NCBI GenBank assembly: GCA_945878975.1
Contig: CAMCUM010000022.1
Span: 1 to 38,445 of the forward strand
Origin: Legionella genomosp. 1
GTDB taxonomy: Bacteria > Pseudomonadota > Gammaproteobacteria > Legionellales > Legionellaceae
Direction of reading: 5' to 3'
DNA: 38,445 nucleotides
How positions within the stretch are numbered: position 1 is the first letter of the stretch; each line of letters begins with the position of its first letter. This document shows positions 1 through 8,039 of the stretch, one piece after another. A model generated the notes under the pieces. It was not told the DNA's origin. It searched no databases and saw nothing but the letters and a program-made list of their open reading frames with translations. Made by a program: the position numbers and the translations under genes.

Positions 1-90
1 ATATCTTATAATTTTGGTAAATGGCAACATTTTACGAATTAAATTCGCAAAAATAGATGGAAAGCGAACTAATCATATTTGGAGTAACTT

Positions 91-618
91 ATGGCTTATC
101 AATTTGTACGTGAACCTCTTAGAACTGAAGAAGCCGATCAATTATGTCAAGCATGTGGAACTATGCTTGAAAAATTAATTATTTGGATATTAATTGATAC
201 TGGCCTGCGAGTGTCTGAATTATGCTCACTTACGCCACAGGATATTTTGTGGCAACAGCGGTCACTTAGAATATCTGGGAAAGGTGGTCCGTATGGGAAA
301 AAATCAAAAAAGCGCGTTGTGCCGATGTCGAACCGAGTCCGTGCACTGCTTGAACATTATTACGCCCTCAATGAGAGTTTTCCAGTTGGCGCAAGACAAG
401 TGCAAAAAATAGTAAAAGAAATTGCTAACAAAGCAAAAATAACAAAACAAGTAACTCCACACATATTGAGGCATACTTTTGCAACATTGGCATTGCAAAA
501 AGGGATTTCTCTAGCTTCTGTTCAAAAAGCACTGGGTCATGATCGATTGGAAACAACAGCGATTTATCTAAACTTTACTGATACACATGTAATCGAAGAG
601 TTTAGTAATAAATGGTAA
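91..618 (+). CDS. Tyrosine recombinase, catalytic domain only
   Basis: DNA strand-exchange enzyme of the XerC/XerD/phage-integrase family. The 175 residues contain only the catalytic domain. Visible catalytic elements are the Arg in GLRVSEL, a Lys in the beta-hairpin GKGGPYGKK, the HILRHTF box (HxxR), the His of LGHDR and the Tyr of TAIY near the C-terminus. Xer proteins are about 300 residues, so the N-terminal core-binding domain is absent. The start looks genuine: GGAG lies about 8 nt upstream of the ATG and an in-frame stop lies just before it. It could be a functional solo domain or the surviving part of an integrase. It stands at the edge of a strip rich in mobile-element debris. No tRNA gene or attachment site was seen beside it. 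Confidence 0.85.
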   Translation: MAYQFVREPLRTEEADQLCQACGTMLEKLIIWILIDTGLRVSELCSLTPQDILWQQRSLRISGKGGPYGKKSKKRVVPMSNRVRALLEHYYALNESFPVGARQVQKIVKEIANKAKITKQVTPHILRHTFATLALQKGISLASVQKALGHDRLETTAIYLNFTDTHVIEEFSNKW

Positions 619-703
619 ATAGTCGGCAATACATAGTTATCTATAACATGTAAGGGTATAATTCTGAAAAAATTAACAATGTATATTCCAGCATCTAAGT
701 ATG

Positions 704-733
704 TGGCATATATTTGATGGATTTCTTTATAAT
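704..733 (+). promoter_or_regulatory. Candidate sigma-70 promoter for the thiamine-binding-type gene
   Basis: A perfect TATAAT (728-733) lies about 40 nt upstream of the ATG at 773. The best -35 (TGGCAT, 704-709) is weak and 18 nt away, so the call rests mainly on the -10 box. Confidence 0.4.
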
Positions 734-772
734 ACATAACCATACTTTAGACCCAATTTTAAAAAAGGAAAA

Positions 773-1075
773 ATGATGAATCCTTCTATCAATCCAATTG
801 TGTATTTAGCTTTTCAAGTTATTCCCCGAAGCCATAACATAAATAATTATGAATTGGTTGATAAAGCTATTGAGGTTGTAAAATCAAGCGGTGTGCTATA
901 CCAAGTGAGCGCGATGGAAACCACAATGAAAGGTTCTCTTAACCAGTTATTGGAGATTGTTAAAAAAGCACAGCAGATTTGTCTTGATAATGGTGCAATT
1001 GAAGTTTTAACCAACATTAAGATTCATAATTCACCAATTGGTGTAAGTGATACTTTTTGCACATTTGAGTTTTAA
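773..1075 (+). CDS. MTH1187/YkoF-type thiamine-binding protein (UPF0045)
   Basis: Small cytoplasmic protein of 100 residues, the usual length for the MTH1187/YqgV family, whose ferredoxin-like fold can bind thiamine. Family features are the N-terminal strand leading into a helix with YELVDKAIEVVKSSG, then the conserved stretch around YQVSAMETTMKGSLNQLLEI, where YxVxxxxTxxEG is typical, and a C-terminal strand. The start has AAAAGGA about 5 nt upstream; a second ATG follows directly. It is followed 24 nt later by a short-chain dehydrogenase, probably co-transcribed. The family assignment is good, but a physiological role cannot be read from the sequence. Confidence 0.75.
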   Translation: MMNPSINPIVYLAFQVIPRSHNINNYELVDKAIEVVKSSGVLYQVSAMETTMKGSLNQLLEIVKKAQQICLDNGAIEVLTNIKIHNSPIGVSDTFCTFEF

Positions 1076-1099
1076 TATTTTAATTAAAATGGAGCTCAC

Positions 1100-1783
1100 T
1101 TGAACACGGTTTTAATCACTGGAGCAAACAGAGGTATAGGCTTAGAATTTGTAAAACAATATAATAAGGATGGTTGGTGTGTTCTTGCATGTTGTAGAAA
1201 CCCGGAATACGCCATTGAATTAGAAAAAATCAAGGGCGGAAATATCGAGATAATTCAGCTTGATGTTAACGACTTTGATAATATCTCGCAATTAGGCGTT
1301 CAATATAGGGAACGCCCTATAGATTTGCTAATTAATAATGCGGGAATTTCAAGCACAGATGACGATTTTAAGACTATCTCTCATGAAATGATTTTAACTA
1401 CATTACGTACTAATACTTTAGCCCCAATTCTAATTGCTCAAGCATTAATTAATTCGGTTGCACTGGGCCATAGAAAAATCATTATAAATATTAGCAGTTA
1501 TTATGGGAGTATCGGATTTTATGACAATACAGATTATATGGCTTATCAAATTAGTAAAACAGCATTGAACTCAGCTACCAAAAATATGGCAAAGAGTTTA
1601 AAATCCAAAAATATCATTGCGATTTCAATAGATCCTGGATGGGTTAAAACAGATATGGGTGGAGAAGAAGCTATTCTGATGCCACATGAGAGCGTTAGTG
1701 GAATGCGAAATATTTTCGATAAACTTACTTTGTCTGATTCAGGAAAATTCTTCAGATATGATGGAAATTTATTACCCTGGTAA
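1100..1783 (+). CDS. Short-chain dehydrogenase/reductase (CsgA/C-factor-like)
   Basis: NAD(P)-dependent oxidoreductase of the classical SDR family, 227 residues. The cofactor motif TGANRGIG is at the N-terminus, NNAG follows near residue 79, a serine-rich strand (INISSYYG) supplies the catalytic Ser, and YMAYQISK carries the YxxxK pair. The PGWVKTDMGG segment is typical of the CsgA/C-factor branch. Translation probably starts at TTG (1100), with GGAG placed about 6 nt before it and no better ATG. The substrate is unknown. A rho-independent terminator follows at 1864, so this gene and the preceding one form a short unit separate from the biosynthetic cluster. Confidence 0.85.
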   Translation: MNTVLITGANRGIGLEFVKQYNKDGWCVLACCRNPEYAIELEKIKGGNIEIIQLDVNDFDNISQLGVQYRERPIDLLINNAGISSTDDDFKTISHEMILTTLRTNTLAPILIAQALINSVALGHRKIIINISSYYGSIGFYDNTDYMAYQISKTALNSATKNMAKSLKSKNIIAISIDPGWVKTDMGGEEAILMPHESVSGMRNIFDKLTLSDSGKFFRYDGNLLPW

Positions 1784-1863
1784 ATGTAGTAATAAGCAAA
1801 ATAATGTGGCTGATGTCGGCAATTTAATTTGGCTGTTTACAGTATATTTCATAGATTTTTCTG

Positions 1864-1900
1864 TGTCTACTATTTTATAAATTTGTAGACAGATTTTTTT
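1864..1900 (+). terminator. Rho-independent terminator after the SDR gene
   Basis: A 7-bp stem TGTCTAC/GTAGACA (1864-1870 with 1885-1891) is followed by GA and then seven T residues. It lies about 80 nt beyond the stop of the dehydrogenase gene. Confidence 0.75.
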
Positions 1901-1930
1901 GTGTTGCGATATTCTTTGATCCAATTGAAA

Positions 1931-1957
1931 CTTGAGGTCACAGATTGTGACCTCAAG
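1931..1957. repeat. 27-bp palindrome (12-bp arms, 3-nt centre)
   Basis: CTTGAGGTCACA, GAT, TGTGACCTCAAG: a perfect inverted repeat with no U-tract on either side, so it is not a standard terminator. It could be an operator for a dimeric regulator, a cruciform, or a remnant of a mobile-element end. Confidence 0.7.
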
Positions 1958-2137
1958 AATATAGGTGCTGCTAAGCATATCAAAACAAGCCTTCATGAGC
2001 GAAGGACTAGAAAGTCTGATAGGCAAGTTAGTAAAAAGTAGTAAATTAAATAATACCTTTTGTCACTGACTATTGATAATAAAAGAAGTAGTAGCTATAA
2101 TAGGTAGTAATTAACTTACTACTTTATACTGAAAATT

Positions 2138-2371
2138 ATGATGCAAAACAACTGGCATTATCCAAGGCCATTATTGGCAAAGAAATATCTTGACTTATTT
2201 GACATGGGATTGACCTCTGCAAGAGGATTATTTGCCAGAAGAAGAATGGGTAAAACTGAATTTTTGAAAAAAGACTTTATTCCTGCGGCAGAAAAAGCAG
2301 GGTATCTTGTTGGGGTTGCGTGGAATAAATGCCAAAAACGGTCGTTTCAGAAAATAACAGCAAATATATGA
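2138..2371 (+). pseudogene. Truncated AAA-type ATPase (N-terminal fragment)
   Basis: The first ~58 residues resemble the start of a bacterial AAA ATPase: an aromatic segment WHYPRP, then ARGLFARRRMGKTEFL, which contains a P-loop-like GKT, then a helix and the beginning of the next strand (AGYLVGV). The gene is cut at about 2311 by a 195-bp miniature element. The last ~20 codons before the stop at 2371 are read from that element. No continuation of the ATPase is found on the other side, where an unrelated transposase fragment begins. The remainder was therefore lost, not merely interrupted. Confidence 0.65.
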
Positions 2372-2506
2372 GTATTTTTATTTCTATAGGACTCTTCTGA
2401 AAGCAATAATTATAAATTTTATACTTACCAGGCCTGCGCGTAACTATTTGATTTTTAATATTATTTTTTGAAACGACCGTTTTTGGCATTTATTCCACGC
2501 GACCCC
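2312..2506. mobile_element. 195-bp miniature inverted-repeat element (MITE-like)
   Basis: The two ends (2312-2357 and 2461-2506) are 46-bp inverted repeats with only two mismatches, both beginning GGGGT. The ~100-bp centre has no gene. Ends starting GGGG recall the Tn3 family and its miniature derivatives, but the rest is not a clear match, so the family is left open. The flanking 5 bp (TTGTT left, CTGAT right) do not form a target duplication, and the flanks belong to two different broken genes. This fits a deletion or recombination between copies rather than a fresh insertion. Confidence 0.8.
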
Positions 2507-2508
2507 CT

Positions 2509-3099
2509 GATGATACAGTTCATGCGATAGCCATTGATTCTACTGGTCTAAAACGGTTTGGACGTGGTGAATGGCATCAGGAAAAGTACGCGTTATCGAG
2601 TAAAGCTAGCTGGCGTAAATTACACATAGCAGTCAATCAAGACCATTACATTGAAGCCTGTGAATTGACGGATCTGTTTAGTCACGATGACAGCCAAGTG
2701 AACAATTTATTAGCTCAAATTCAAGAGCCAATCGATCATTTTTCAAGTGATGGTGCGTATGATGAAACACCTGTTTACGATGCAGTGACAGCGCATTCAC
2801 CCAATGCTGACGTGGTCATCTCACCTAGAGCTAATGCTGTTGAGAAAGATAGCGCTCACGAACAACGTAATCGAAATATTCGTGAAATTAAAGAGTTTGG
2901 CCGTATGCAATGGCAGAAAACCAGGGGATACGGTCGGAGAAATTACTCTGAACTTGGCGTCCAGCGCTATCAAAAGATATTTGGTGATTCGTTACATGCC
3001 AGAGATATCACACGACAAAAACAAGAAGCAAAATTAGCTTGTGGAGCACTCAACAAAATGACATCATTGGGCATGCCTAGAAGCTATCGATCCGTCTAA
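2509..3099 (+). pseudogene. IS5-type DDE transposase, C-terminal remnant
   Basis: An open frame of about 197 codons reads as the C-terminal two-thirds of a DDE transposase of the IS5/IS4 superfamily. AIDSTGLKRFGRGEWHQ carries the first Asp, HFSSDGAYD the second, and YGRRNYSELGVQRY the catalytic Glu with its RxxxE-type spacing. The N-terminal DNA-binding part is missing because the frame runs straight into the right repeat of the miniature element at 2506. No start codon with a ribosome-binding site was found, so it is probably not expressed. The DNA after the stop, to about 3180, may be the residual insertion-sequence end. Confidence 0.8.
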
Positions 3100-3341
3100 A
3101 TATAGTGATGAAAATTGGCGCAGATCGTTAAGCAACAAAGCCTTTGTAGAGATCTTTTTTCCATCCAATATTTCTTGAGCCATTTGTTTTGCGAGAGTTT
3201 AAAACAATAAATTTAGTTAGACAAGAAAGCTATTTTATGATATTTTTTGCAAAAATGCAATCGTGATGAATAGAATTATTCGGTAGAGTTTTTGGTATCA
3301 ACTAATTTTAAATATTAAATCAATTATGGAGTATGATCTTC

Positions 3342-3977
3342 GTGCCTTTTCCAAGCCTCGATCAAGTAATGACCGAATTGCTATGTTTGCAAAATTCAAT
3401 GGTTGCTCGTGAGGTATTAGCAAGGTTAGAAATAGGATTAAAGAGCGAGGAGACACGAAACCTCTTGATTAATAGGCTTCGTGAATTGGTAGAAAATCCC
3501 AGTGAAGATCTGCTGGTCAATAAAACCATATATCGATTATTATTAGTGCTTGGAAAGCTATATCCACGAAATCAGTATGAAAATGGTCGGCCAATTGATC
3601 CAATATCATTGACATACATAGAAGAAGAGCATTTGTTTATCTCTATTGATTGTTATCAGTGGTCCATTATTGAACTTTCCAAATATTATAAGACGATGAA
3701 TGAGTATAGAAATCCTGTAACAGGAATACCGTTTTCTGAAAAAGATGTTGTTCGTATGCGCAAAATAGCAACAAAATCAGGTGTTGATATTTCATTGCAT
3801 GTAGTTGAACAAGAGTTTGTGGCCAATCTTCATAGAGCTCAAAATGCTAATGCCGGTTCCTCGTTGTTGGGTATGTTTTCATTGTTTAAACTGAGATTAC
3901 CATCCGCATCTTTTTTGGGGGATTCTATACAAAATTTGCAGATGTTAAAAATGTTGATGCCTTTTGTGCCGCGATGA
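3342..3977 (+). CDS. U-box-like protein, possible host-directed effector
   Basis: A protein of about 211 residues with a central U-box-like segment at about 80-150. It has RPIDPISLTYI (the DPIS.. opening of U-boxes), a hydrophobic strand, YQWSIIELSKYY in the place of the YxxxxIxxWL helix, then NPVTGIPFSEKDVVRMRKI, matching the closing PxTGxxL...LxPN..L+..I pattern. U-boxes recruit E2 enzymes in eukaryotic ubiquitination, and bacterial examples are mostly Legionella-type effectors (for instance LubX). The helical N-terminus (residues 1-70) and the C-terminal tail are unrecognised. GTG 3342 is preferred because GGAG (3328-3331) is 10 nt upstream. ATG 3333 sits only 1 nt after it. It stands alone, beside the mobile-element debris. 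Confidence 0.55.
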   Translation: MPFPSLDQVMTELLCLQNSMVAREVLARLEIGLKSEETRNLLINRLRELVENPSEDLLVNKTIYRLLLVLGKLYPRNQYENGRPIDPISLTYIEEEHLFISIDCYQWSIIELSKYYKTMNEYRNPVTGIPFSEKDVVRMRKIATKSGVDISLHVVEQEFVANLHRAQNANAGSSLLGMFSLFKLRLPSASFLGDSIQNLQMLKMLMPFVPR

Positions 3978-4062
3978 ATTTTAGCAATAAACTTAGAAAA
4001 CTATCCTTGAATGAATAATCGAGCCGTTTCAAAGGGCTGTGTTATTGTTTCTATGGGAAAAT

Positions 4063-5460
4063 TTACTCTGTTCTGTCCTCAATAAGTCTATTGTTATTCG
4101 ATGAAAAAATAATTGTCTTCTGTGACCATAGATGAAATAAATTTATACCAGCTAGCATCATGCCAATATTGTATGCAATATTCACACCCACCAAGCCAAA
4201 CCCTAATTTAAAACCCAGATAATAAGCAAGGGGGATAGAAAAGATCCAAATATATGCGATAGTGATTAACATCGGTTGTATGGTTATTCCCATGCTTCTT
4301 AATGAGCCAGAGCAAATATTACGTAGCGCATCAAAAAATTGTCCTGTACATACGATAAGAAGAAGCGAAGTTGTTGTCTTAATAAGCTCGTAGTTACTAG
4401 TATCTTGAGTATTAACGAAAATAGAAATAAGGGCTTTTGGAAACAGTGTGAATACCACTAATGCAATAGATGTGAATATAAACCCTAATTTAATGGCGGA
4501 ATAACCGAATGATGAGAGCATCTCACTCTGTTTTGCACCTATTAAATGACTGGATAATACTGAAATTGCTTGCGAGATTCCGAATATAGGCACAACTAAT
4601 AAAAGCAGATATTGCGTGGCAATATGTTGAATATTTAGTGATTCCACGCCAAGCCAACCGGCCATAACTGTTATTGCAAATAACGATGAAACTTCACCAG
4701 TAATACACAAGCTGATAGGCCATCCAATATTAAATAGCTGAAAAAAACACGCCGAGCAGAATTTTATTTCTTTGAAAAAATTATATTTTTTGCAAGTTGG
4801 ATGAAAAGCAAGATAGGCCAATAGCAGCAATGTTATAACCCATGCCTGAGCGGTTAGAGCATAAGCCAGGCCTACAATGCCGAATTCCGAAAAACCAAAT
4901 CGCCCATAAATGAAGCTAATAGCTAGAAATAATGTTAAAATCAAACTGAAAACATCACACATGACAGCAATGTTTTGTTTTTTTATCGAAAACAGCGTTT
5001 GTTGAATAGCTGCAAACACTAGAATTGCTGGCACGCCATAAGAAAAAGCATCGAAATAGGTGCTTGCAATCAGGACTATATGCTCAGGTTGATGAAAGTA
5101 TAGCAGTATAGGCTTCACACACCGAAACACCAATACTAGTGTAATTGATATGCACAGGGCAAGAATAATTGATTGGTGAGTTATGTTTGCAATTTTATCG
5201 AATTGTTTTTTTCCAAAGCTATATCCAACTAGAATATTAGTCGATAATAGTATGGCCATTCCGGCAATCAAAACCACAAGTTGCGTTGAGCTTATTAATG
5301 CGCTTGCTGCTAGGGCATTGCTGTTATATCTTGATAAAAGCGCAAAGCATAAAAATCCAGTAATAGTTGATAATAGTCTAGAACCTGTCAAGGGCAGCGC
5401 AAGATGTAGCACTTGTTTGTTAGGTTGGCTTATCCAGTTTTTTTTTATTATTTTAATCAT
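4063..5460 (-). CDS. MATE-family multidrug/metabolite exporter
   Basis: Inner-membrane antiporter of 465 residues with about 12 hydrophobic segments in two similar halves, the size and layout of MATE proteins (NorM/DinF type). The N-terminal LALPLTGSRLLSTITGFL and the later IGWPISLCITGE at the start of the second half are the paired MATE signatures. It is the last gene of the minus-strand operon, 66 nt after asnS, so it likely exports the cluster product or a toxic intermediate. The start codon has no strong ribosome-binding site. A short stretch resembling a glycine aptamer core precedes it. Drug export is the family's known role; the link to this product is inferred from position. Confidence 0.85.
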   Translation of the reverse strand: MIKIIKKNWISQPNKQVLHLALPLTGSRLLSTITGFLCFALLSRYNSNALAASALISSTQLVVLIAGMAILLSTNILVGYSFGKKQFDKIANITHQSIILALCISITLVLVFRCVKPILLYFHQPEHIVLIASTYFDAFSYGVPAILVFAAIQQTLFSIKKQNIAVMCDVFSLILTLFLAISFIYGRFGFSEFGIVGLAYALTAQAWVITLLLLAYLAFHPTCKKYNFFKEIKFCSACFFQLFNIGWPISLCITGEVSSLFAITVMAGWLGVESLNIQHIATQYLLLLVVPIFGISQAISVLSSHLIGAKQSEMLSSFGYSAIKLGFIFTSIALVVFTLFPKALISIFVNTQDTSNYELIKTTTSLLLIVCTGQFFDALRNICSGSLRSMGITIQPMLITIAYIWIFSIPLAYYLGFKLGFGLVGVNIAYNIGMMLAGINLFHLWSQKTIIFSSNNNRLIEDRTE

Positions 5461-5469
5461 TTCTAGGTT

Positions 5470-5522
5470 CTGTCATCATTCTCTGCCTGAGAGTATTCTT
5501 TTGGCTGGTTTCACCGCGAGAA
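5470..5522 (-). promoter_or_regulatory. Glycine-riboswitch-like core upstream of the MATE gene
   Basis: On the minus strand the gap between asnS and the MATE gene reads GCGGTGAAACC, then AATACTCTCAGGC, then GACAGA. CTCTCAGGC and the trailing GACAGA are the most conserved 3' elements of the glycine aptamer, and the GAA block fits its 5' part. The usual GGAGAG opening and a closing P1 stem are not evident, so this is a partial match and may be a degenerate aptamer or chance. Confidence 0.3.
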
Positions 5523-5526
5523 ATAT

Positions 5527-6936
5527 TTAAAAGTCAGCATTTCCCGGTGTGCGTGGAAAAGGGATCACATCTCGAACATTTGTCATTCCAGTAATATAAC
5601 AAACCAAACGTTCCAACCCCAAACCGAACCCACCATGAGGCACGCTTCCATATAGCCGCAAGTCTCTATACCACTGATAGGACTCTTTATTAAGGTTGCA
5701 GCTATCCATGCGCATGTCTAAAACAGATAGGCGCTCTTCGCGTTGGCTACCACCTATAAGCTCACCTATACCAGGAACTAGTACATCCATCGCTGCCACT
5801 GTTTTCTCGTCATCATTCAGTCGCATATAGAAACTTTTGATAGCTGCAGGATAATTAGTTAATATAACCGGTTTTTTACATAAATTTTCTGCTAAATAGC
5901 GCTCATGCTCGGATTGCAAATCCATGCCCCATTTGATGTCAACCTTAAACTTTTCTTTGGATTGATGTAGTTTATCGACGGCTTCTGAGTATGTCATGAC
6001 TTCAAAATCAGCTTTGGCTAAATCAGCTAATCTTTCCAGCAACCCTGGTGAAATATGTTGGTGAAAAAACTCTAAATCATCAGCACGTTCATTGAGTACG
6101 GTTTGGCATAAATACTGCAAAAATTGTTGGCTGAGCTCACAAATGTCCTGTAGATCAGCAAATGCTAATTCTGGCTCAACCATCCAAAACTCAGCTAAGT
6201 GCCGACTTGTATTAGAATTTTCAGCTCGAAATGTAGGGCCAAATGTATAAACTTTGGATAATGCTAAACAATAGGCTTCTACATTCAATTGACCAGATAC
6301 GGTTAAAAATGTTTCGCGACCAAAAAAGTCCTTATTAAAATCAGTAGATTCGTGGACGGATGTGGTTTTTGACAAATTCACTAAATCTAATGTACTAACT
6401 CGAAATAACTCTCCTGCACCTTCACAGTCGCTGGCTGTAATGAGCGGAGTATGAACCCACAAATAACCTCGTTCGTGTAAAAATTTATGAATAGTTTGTG
6501 ATAAACAGTTTCTTACTCTGGCAACTGCGCCAATTGTATTTGTTCTAGGCCTCAAATGCGCTACGCTACGTAAATACTCTAAAGTATGCCGCTTAGCTGA
6601 GATAGGGTAAGTATCGGGATTATCAACCCAACCAAGCACCTCTATTTGTTCAGTTTGAACTTCAAATTTTTGTTTTTGCCCTTGTGAAGCAATCAAAACA
6701 CCTTTGGCTATCAACGAGCATCCTGGGGTAATATGCAAAATATCTGATTGATAATTGGCTAGGGTAGAGGAAATTACCAATTGTATACCTGCGTGACAAG
6801 ACCCGTCGTGTAACGTGATAAAAGAAATACCGGCCTTCGAATCGCGTCTGGTTTTAACCCAGCCTTGAACAAGCACGGTTTTATTAAGGGGTATTTTTCC
6901 TGATAGACATAATGCAATTGTGGATGCTGACGGCAT
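5527..6936 (-). CDS. asnS: Asparaginyl-tRNA synthetase (probable cluster-borne copy)
   Basis: Charges tRNA-Asn with asparagine. At 469 residues it is full length and close to the E. coli enzyme throughout. It has an N-terminal OB-fold anticodon domain ([17 protein letters not shown]), class II motif 2 [16 protein letters not shown], the GGSQREERL segment, and motif 3 [15 protein letters not shown] with the C-terminal [17 protein letters not shown]. No catalytic element is missing. The DNA is visibly richer in G+C (about 45% in sampled lines) than its neighbours, suggesting a different origin. It lies between an MccF-like peptidase gene and a MATE exporter inside a biosynthetic operon, where a housekeeping asnS would be unexpected. 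A drug-tolerant second copy giving self-protection is the likeliest role. Whether the genome has another asnS cannot be seen here. Confidence 0.95.
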   Translation of the reverse strand: MPSASTIALCLSGKIPLNKTVLVQGWVKTRRDSKAGISFITLHDGSCHAGIQLVISSTLANYQSDILHITPGCSLIAKGVLIASQGQKQKFEVQTEQIEVLGWVDNPDTYPISAKRHTLEYLRSVAHLRPRTNTIGAVARVRNCLSQTIHKFLHERGYLWVHTPLITASDCEGAGELFRVSTLDLVNLSKTTSVHESTDFNKDFFGRETFLTVSGQLNVEAYCLALSKVYTFGPTFRAENSNTSRHLAEFWMVEPELAFADLQDICELSQQFLQYLCQTVLNERADDLEFFHQHISPGLLERLADLAKADFEVMTYSEAVDKLHQSKEKFKVDIKWGMDLQSEHERYLAENLCKKPVILTNYPAAIKSFYMRLNDDEKTVAAMDVLVPGIGELIGGSQREERLSVLDMRMDSCNLNKESYQWYRDLRLYGSVPHGGFGLGLERLVCYITGMTNVRDVIPFPRTPGNADF

Positions 6937-7037
6937 AAAGACTCTTTTTTATTAAGTTGGAACGCACCATAAAATACAAACAAGAATAATTTGCATCTAC
7001 ATTAAAAACAAATAATTACTTATTAAGTGAGCAATGA

Positions 7038-8024
7038 TCACGAAAAAGCCTCCAGAACAGTTATCGAATTCTCATTGGCGAACGCTTTTATTTGAATCGC
7101 GCCTCCAATTGGTAGTGGCAATATAGGATCAACGTGAGAGAAACTCGTATTAATTAGTATCGGAAAATTGTATCCATCAGTGGCCCTGCATAGAATTTGT
7201 TGCATCGTTTCTACCGTAGAAAGTTTATTTTCAGCTGAGAATTGACCCACAATTAATCCGGAAATATTTTTAAATACTCCCATATGTCGTAATTGAGTTA
7301 CATTTCTATCAAATTGCCCCGGGGATTCATTAAAAGATGCTTCAATAAGTAAAACAGCTTCTTTTGTAGACGGCATATATTCTGTGCTTGCTAAGGCCAA
7401 GAAGGTCTCCAAGTTTCCGCCTATTAATTTTCCACAGGCGCTTCCCTCTTTAATAGCGGTCCATTTAGGGTGTTGGTATAGTTCTCGTGGGCCAAAATTT
7501 TGCTTGAGAAACCATAAATCGCAAGCAGCTTGATTTGGTTCAGTATAAATGATGGGGGATTTTCCGGAAATGAGATTTTTGAAAGATGTTTTCATCTGTG
7601 GAAAACAATTTGGATCGCAAAAGGAAGCGAATCCTGGGCCATGTATGCTTGCTACGCCAGTTTTGGCGTATATTGCATTTAATATCGCCGTGATGTCGCT
7701 ATATCCAACTACAATTTTCTTTTTATTTTTTATGGCTTCATAATCAATTTTTTCTAAAAGTTGATTTGAGTTATATCCGCCGAATACTGCCATGATAATG
7801 TTGCTACTGCTTGAATGGATGGCATTATTGAAGTCGGTTACGCGATCTTCAACACTACCTGCCATGTATAAAAATTCCTTTTTTACATTTTCACCAAAAT
7901 CAACGGAAAATCCCATCTCATCTAATGCTCTTACGCCTATTGATATCATCTCGTCAGGCATGGTTGCCATGGTATTAGATGGGGTTAAGACCGTGATATG
8001 AGTATTTGGATTGGTTTTTTTCAT
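7038..8024 (-). CDS. mccF: S66-family serine peptidase, MccF-like immunity protein
   Basis: A 328-residue member of peptidase family S66, which holds LD-carboxypeptidase A and microcin C immunity protein MccF. The triad is visible: Ser109 in VGYSDITA, Glu206 in GGNLETFL and His297 in SFSHVDP. MccF cleaves the amide between aspartate and the nucleotide in processed microcin C and related aminoacyl-sulfamoyl adenosines. MccF proteins carry an extra loop with a Trp that stacks on adenine; Trp171 and Trp188 lie in the matching region (160-190), favouring MccF over cell-wall recycling LdcA. Its neighbours, AsnRS and RimL-type acetyltransferases, support an immunity role. The gene follows the phosphatase gene by 15 nt in the same operon. 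Confidence 0.75.
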   Translation of the reverse strand: MKKTNPNTHITVLTPSNTMATMPDEMISIGVRALDEMGFSVDFGENVKKEFLYMAGSVEDRVTDFNNAIHSSSSNIIMAVFGGYNSNQLLEKIDYEAIKNKKKIVVGYSDITAILNAIYAKTGVASIHGPGFASFCDPNCFPQMKTSFKNLISGKSPIIYTEPNQAACDLWFLKQNFGPRELYQHPKWTAIKEGSACGKLIGGNLETFLALASTEYMPSTKEAVLLIEASFNESPGQFDRNVTQLRHMGVFKNISGLIVGQFSAENKLSTVETMQQILCRATDGYNFPILINTSFSHVDPILPLPIGGAIQIKAFANENSITVLEAFS

Positions 8025-8039
8025 ATTATATGATTCTCG

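Larger units (their letters stand above)
1784..2137. other. Gene-free stretch with inverted repeats
   Basis: No convincing gene in these 354 bases. It holds a terminator (1864-1900), a 27-bp palindrome (1931-1957) and a smaller inverted repeat with 7-bp arms GTAGTAA/TTACTAC around TTAAC (2104-2122) just before the ATPase fragment, which could be an operator or an element end. Confidence 0.6.

Noticed and set aside
1-90. A tRNA attachment site beside the recombinase
   Set aside because: No cloverleaf or repeated attachment core is recognisable in the first 90 bases or elsewhere in the window.
2277-2489. A 70-codon minus-strand frame across the miniature element
   Set aside because: It is read almost wholly from the two inverted repeats and has no ribosome-binding site.
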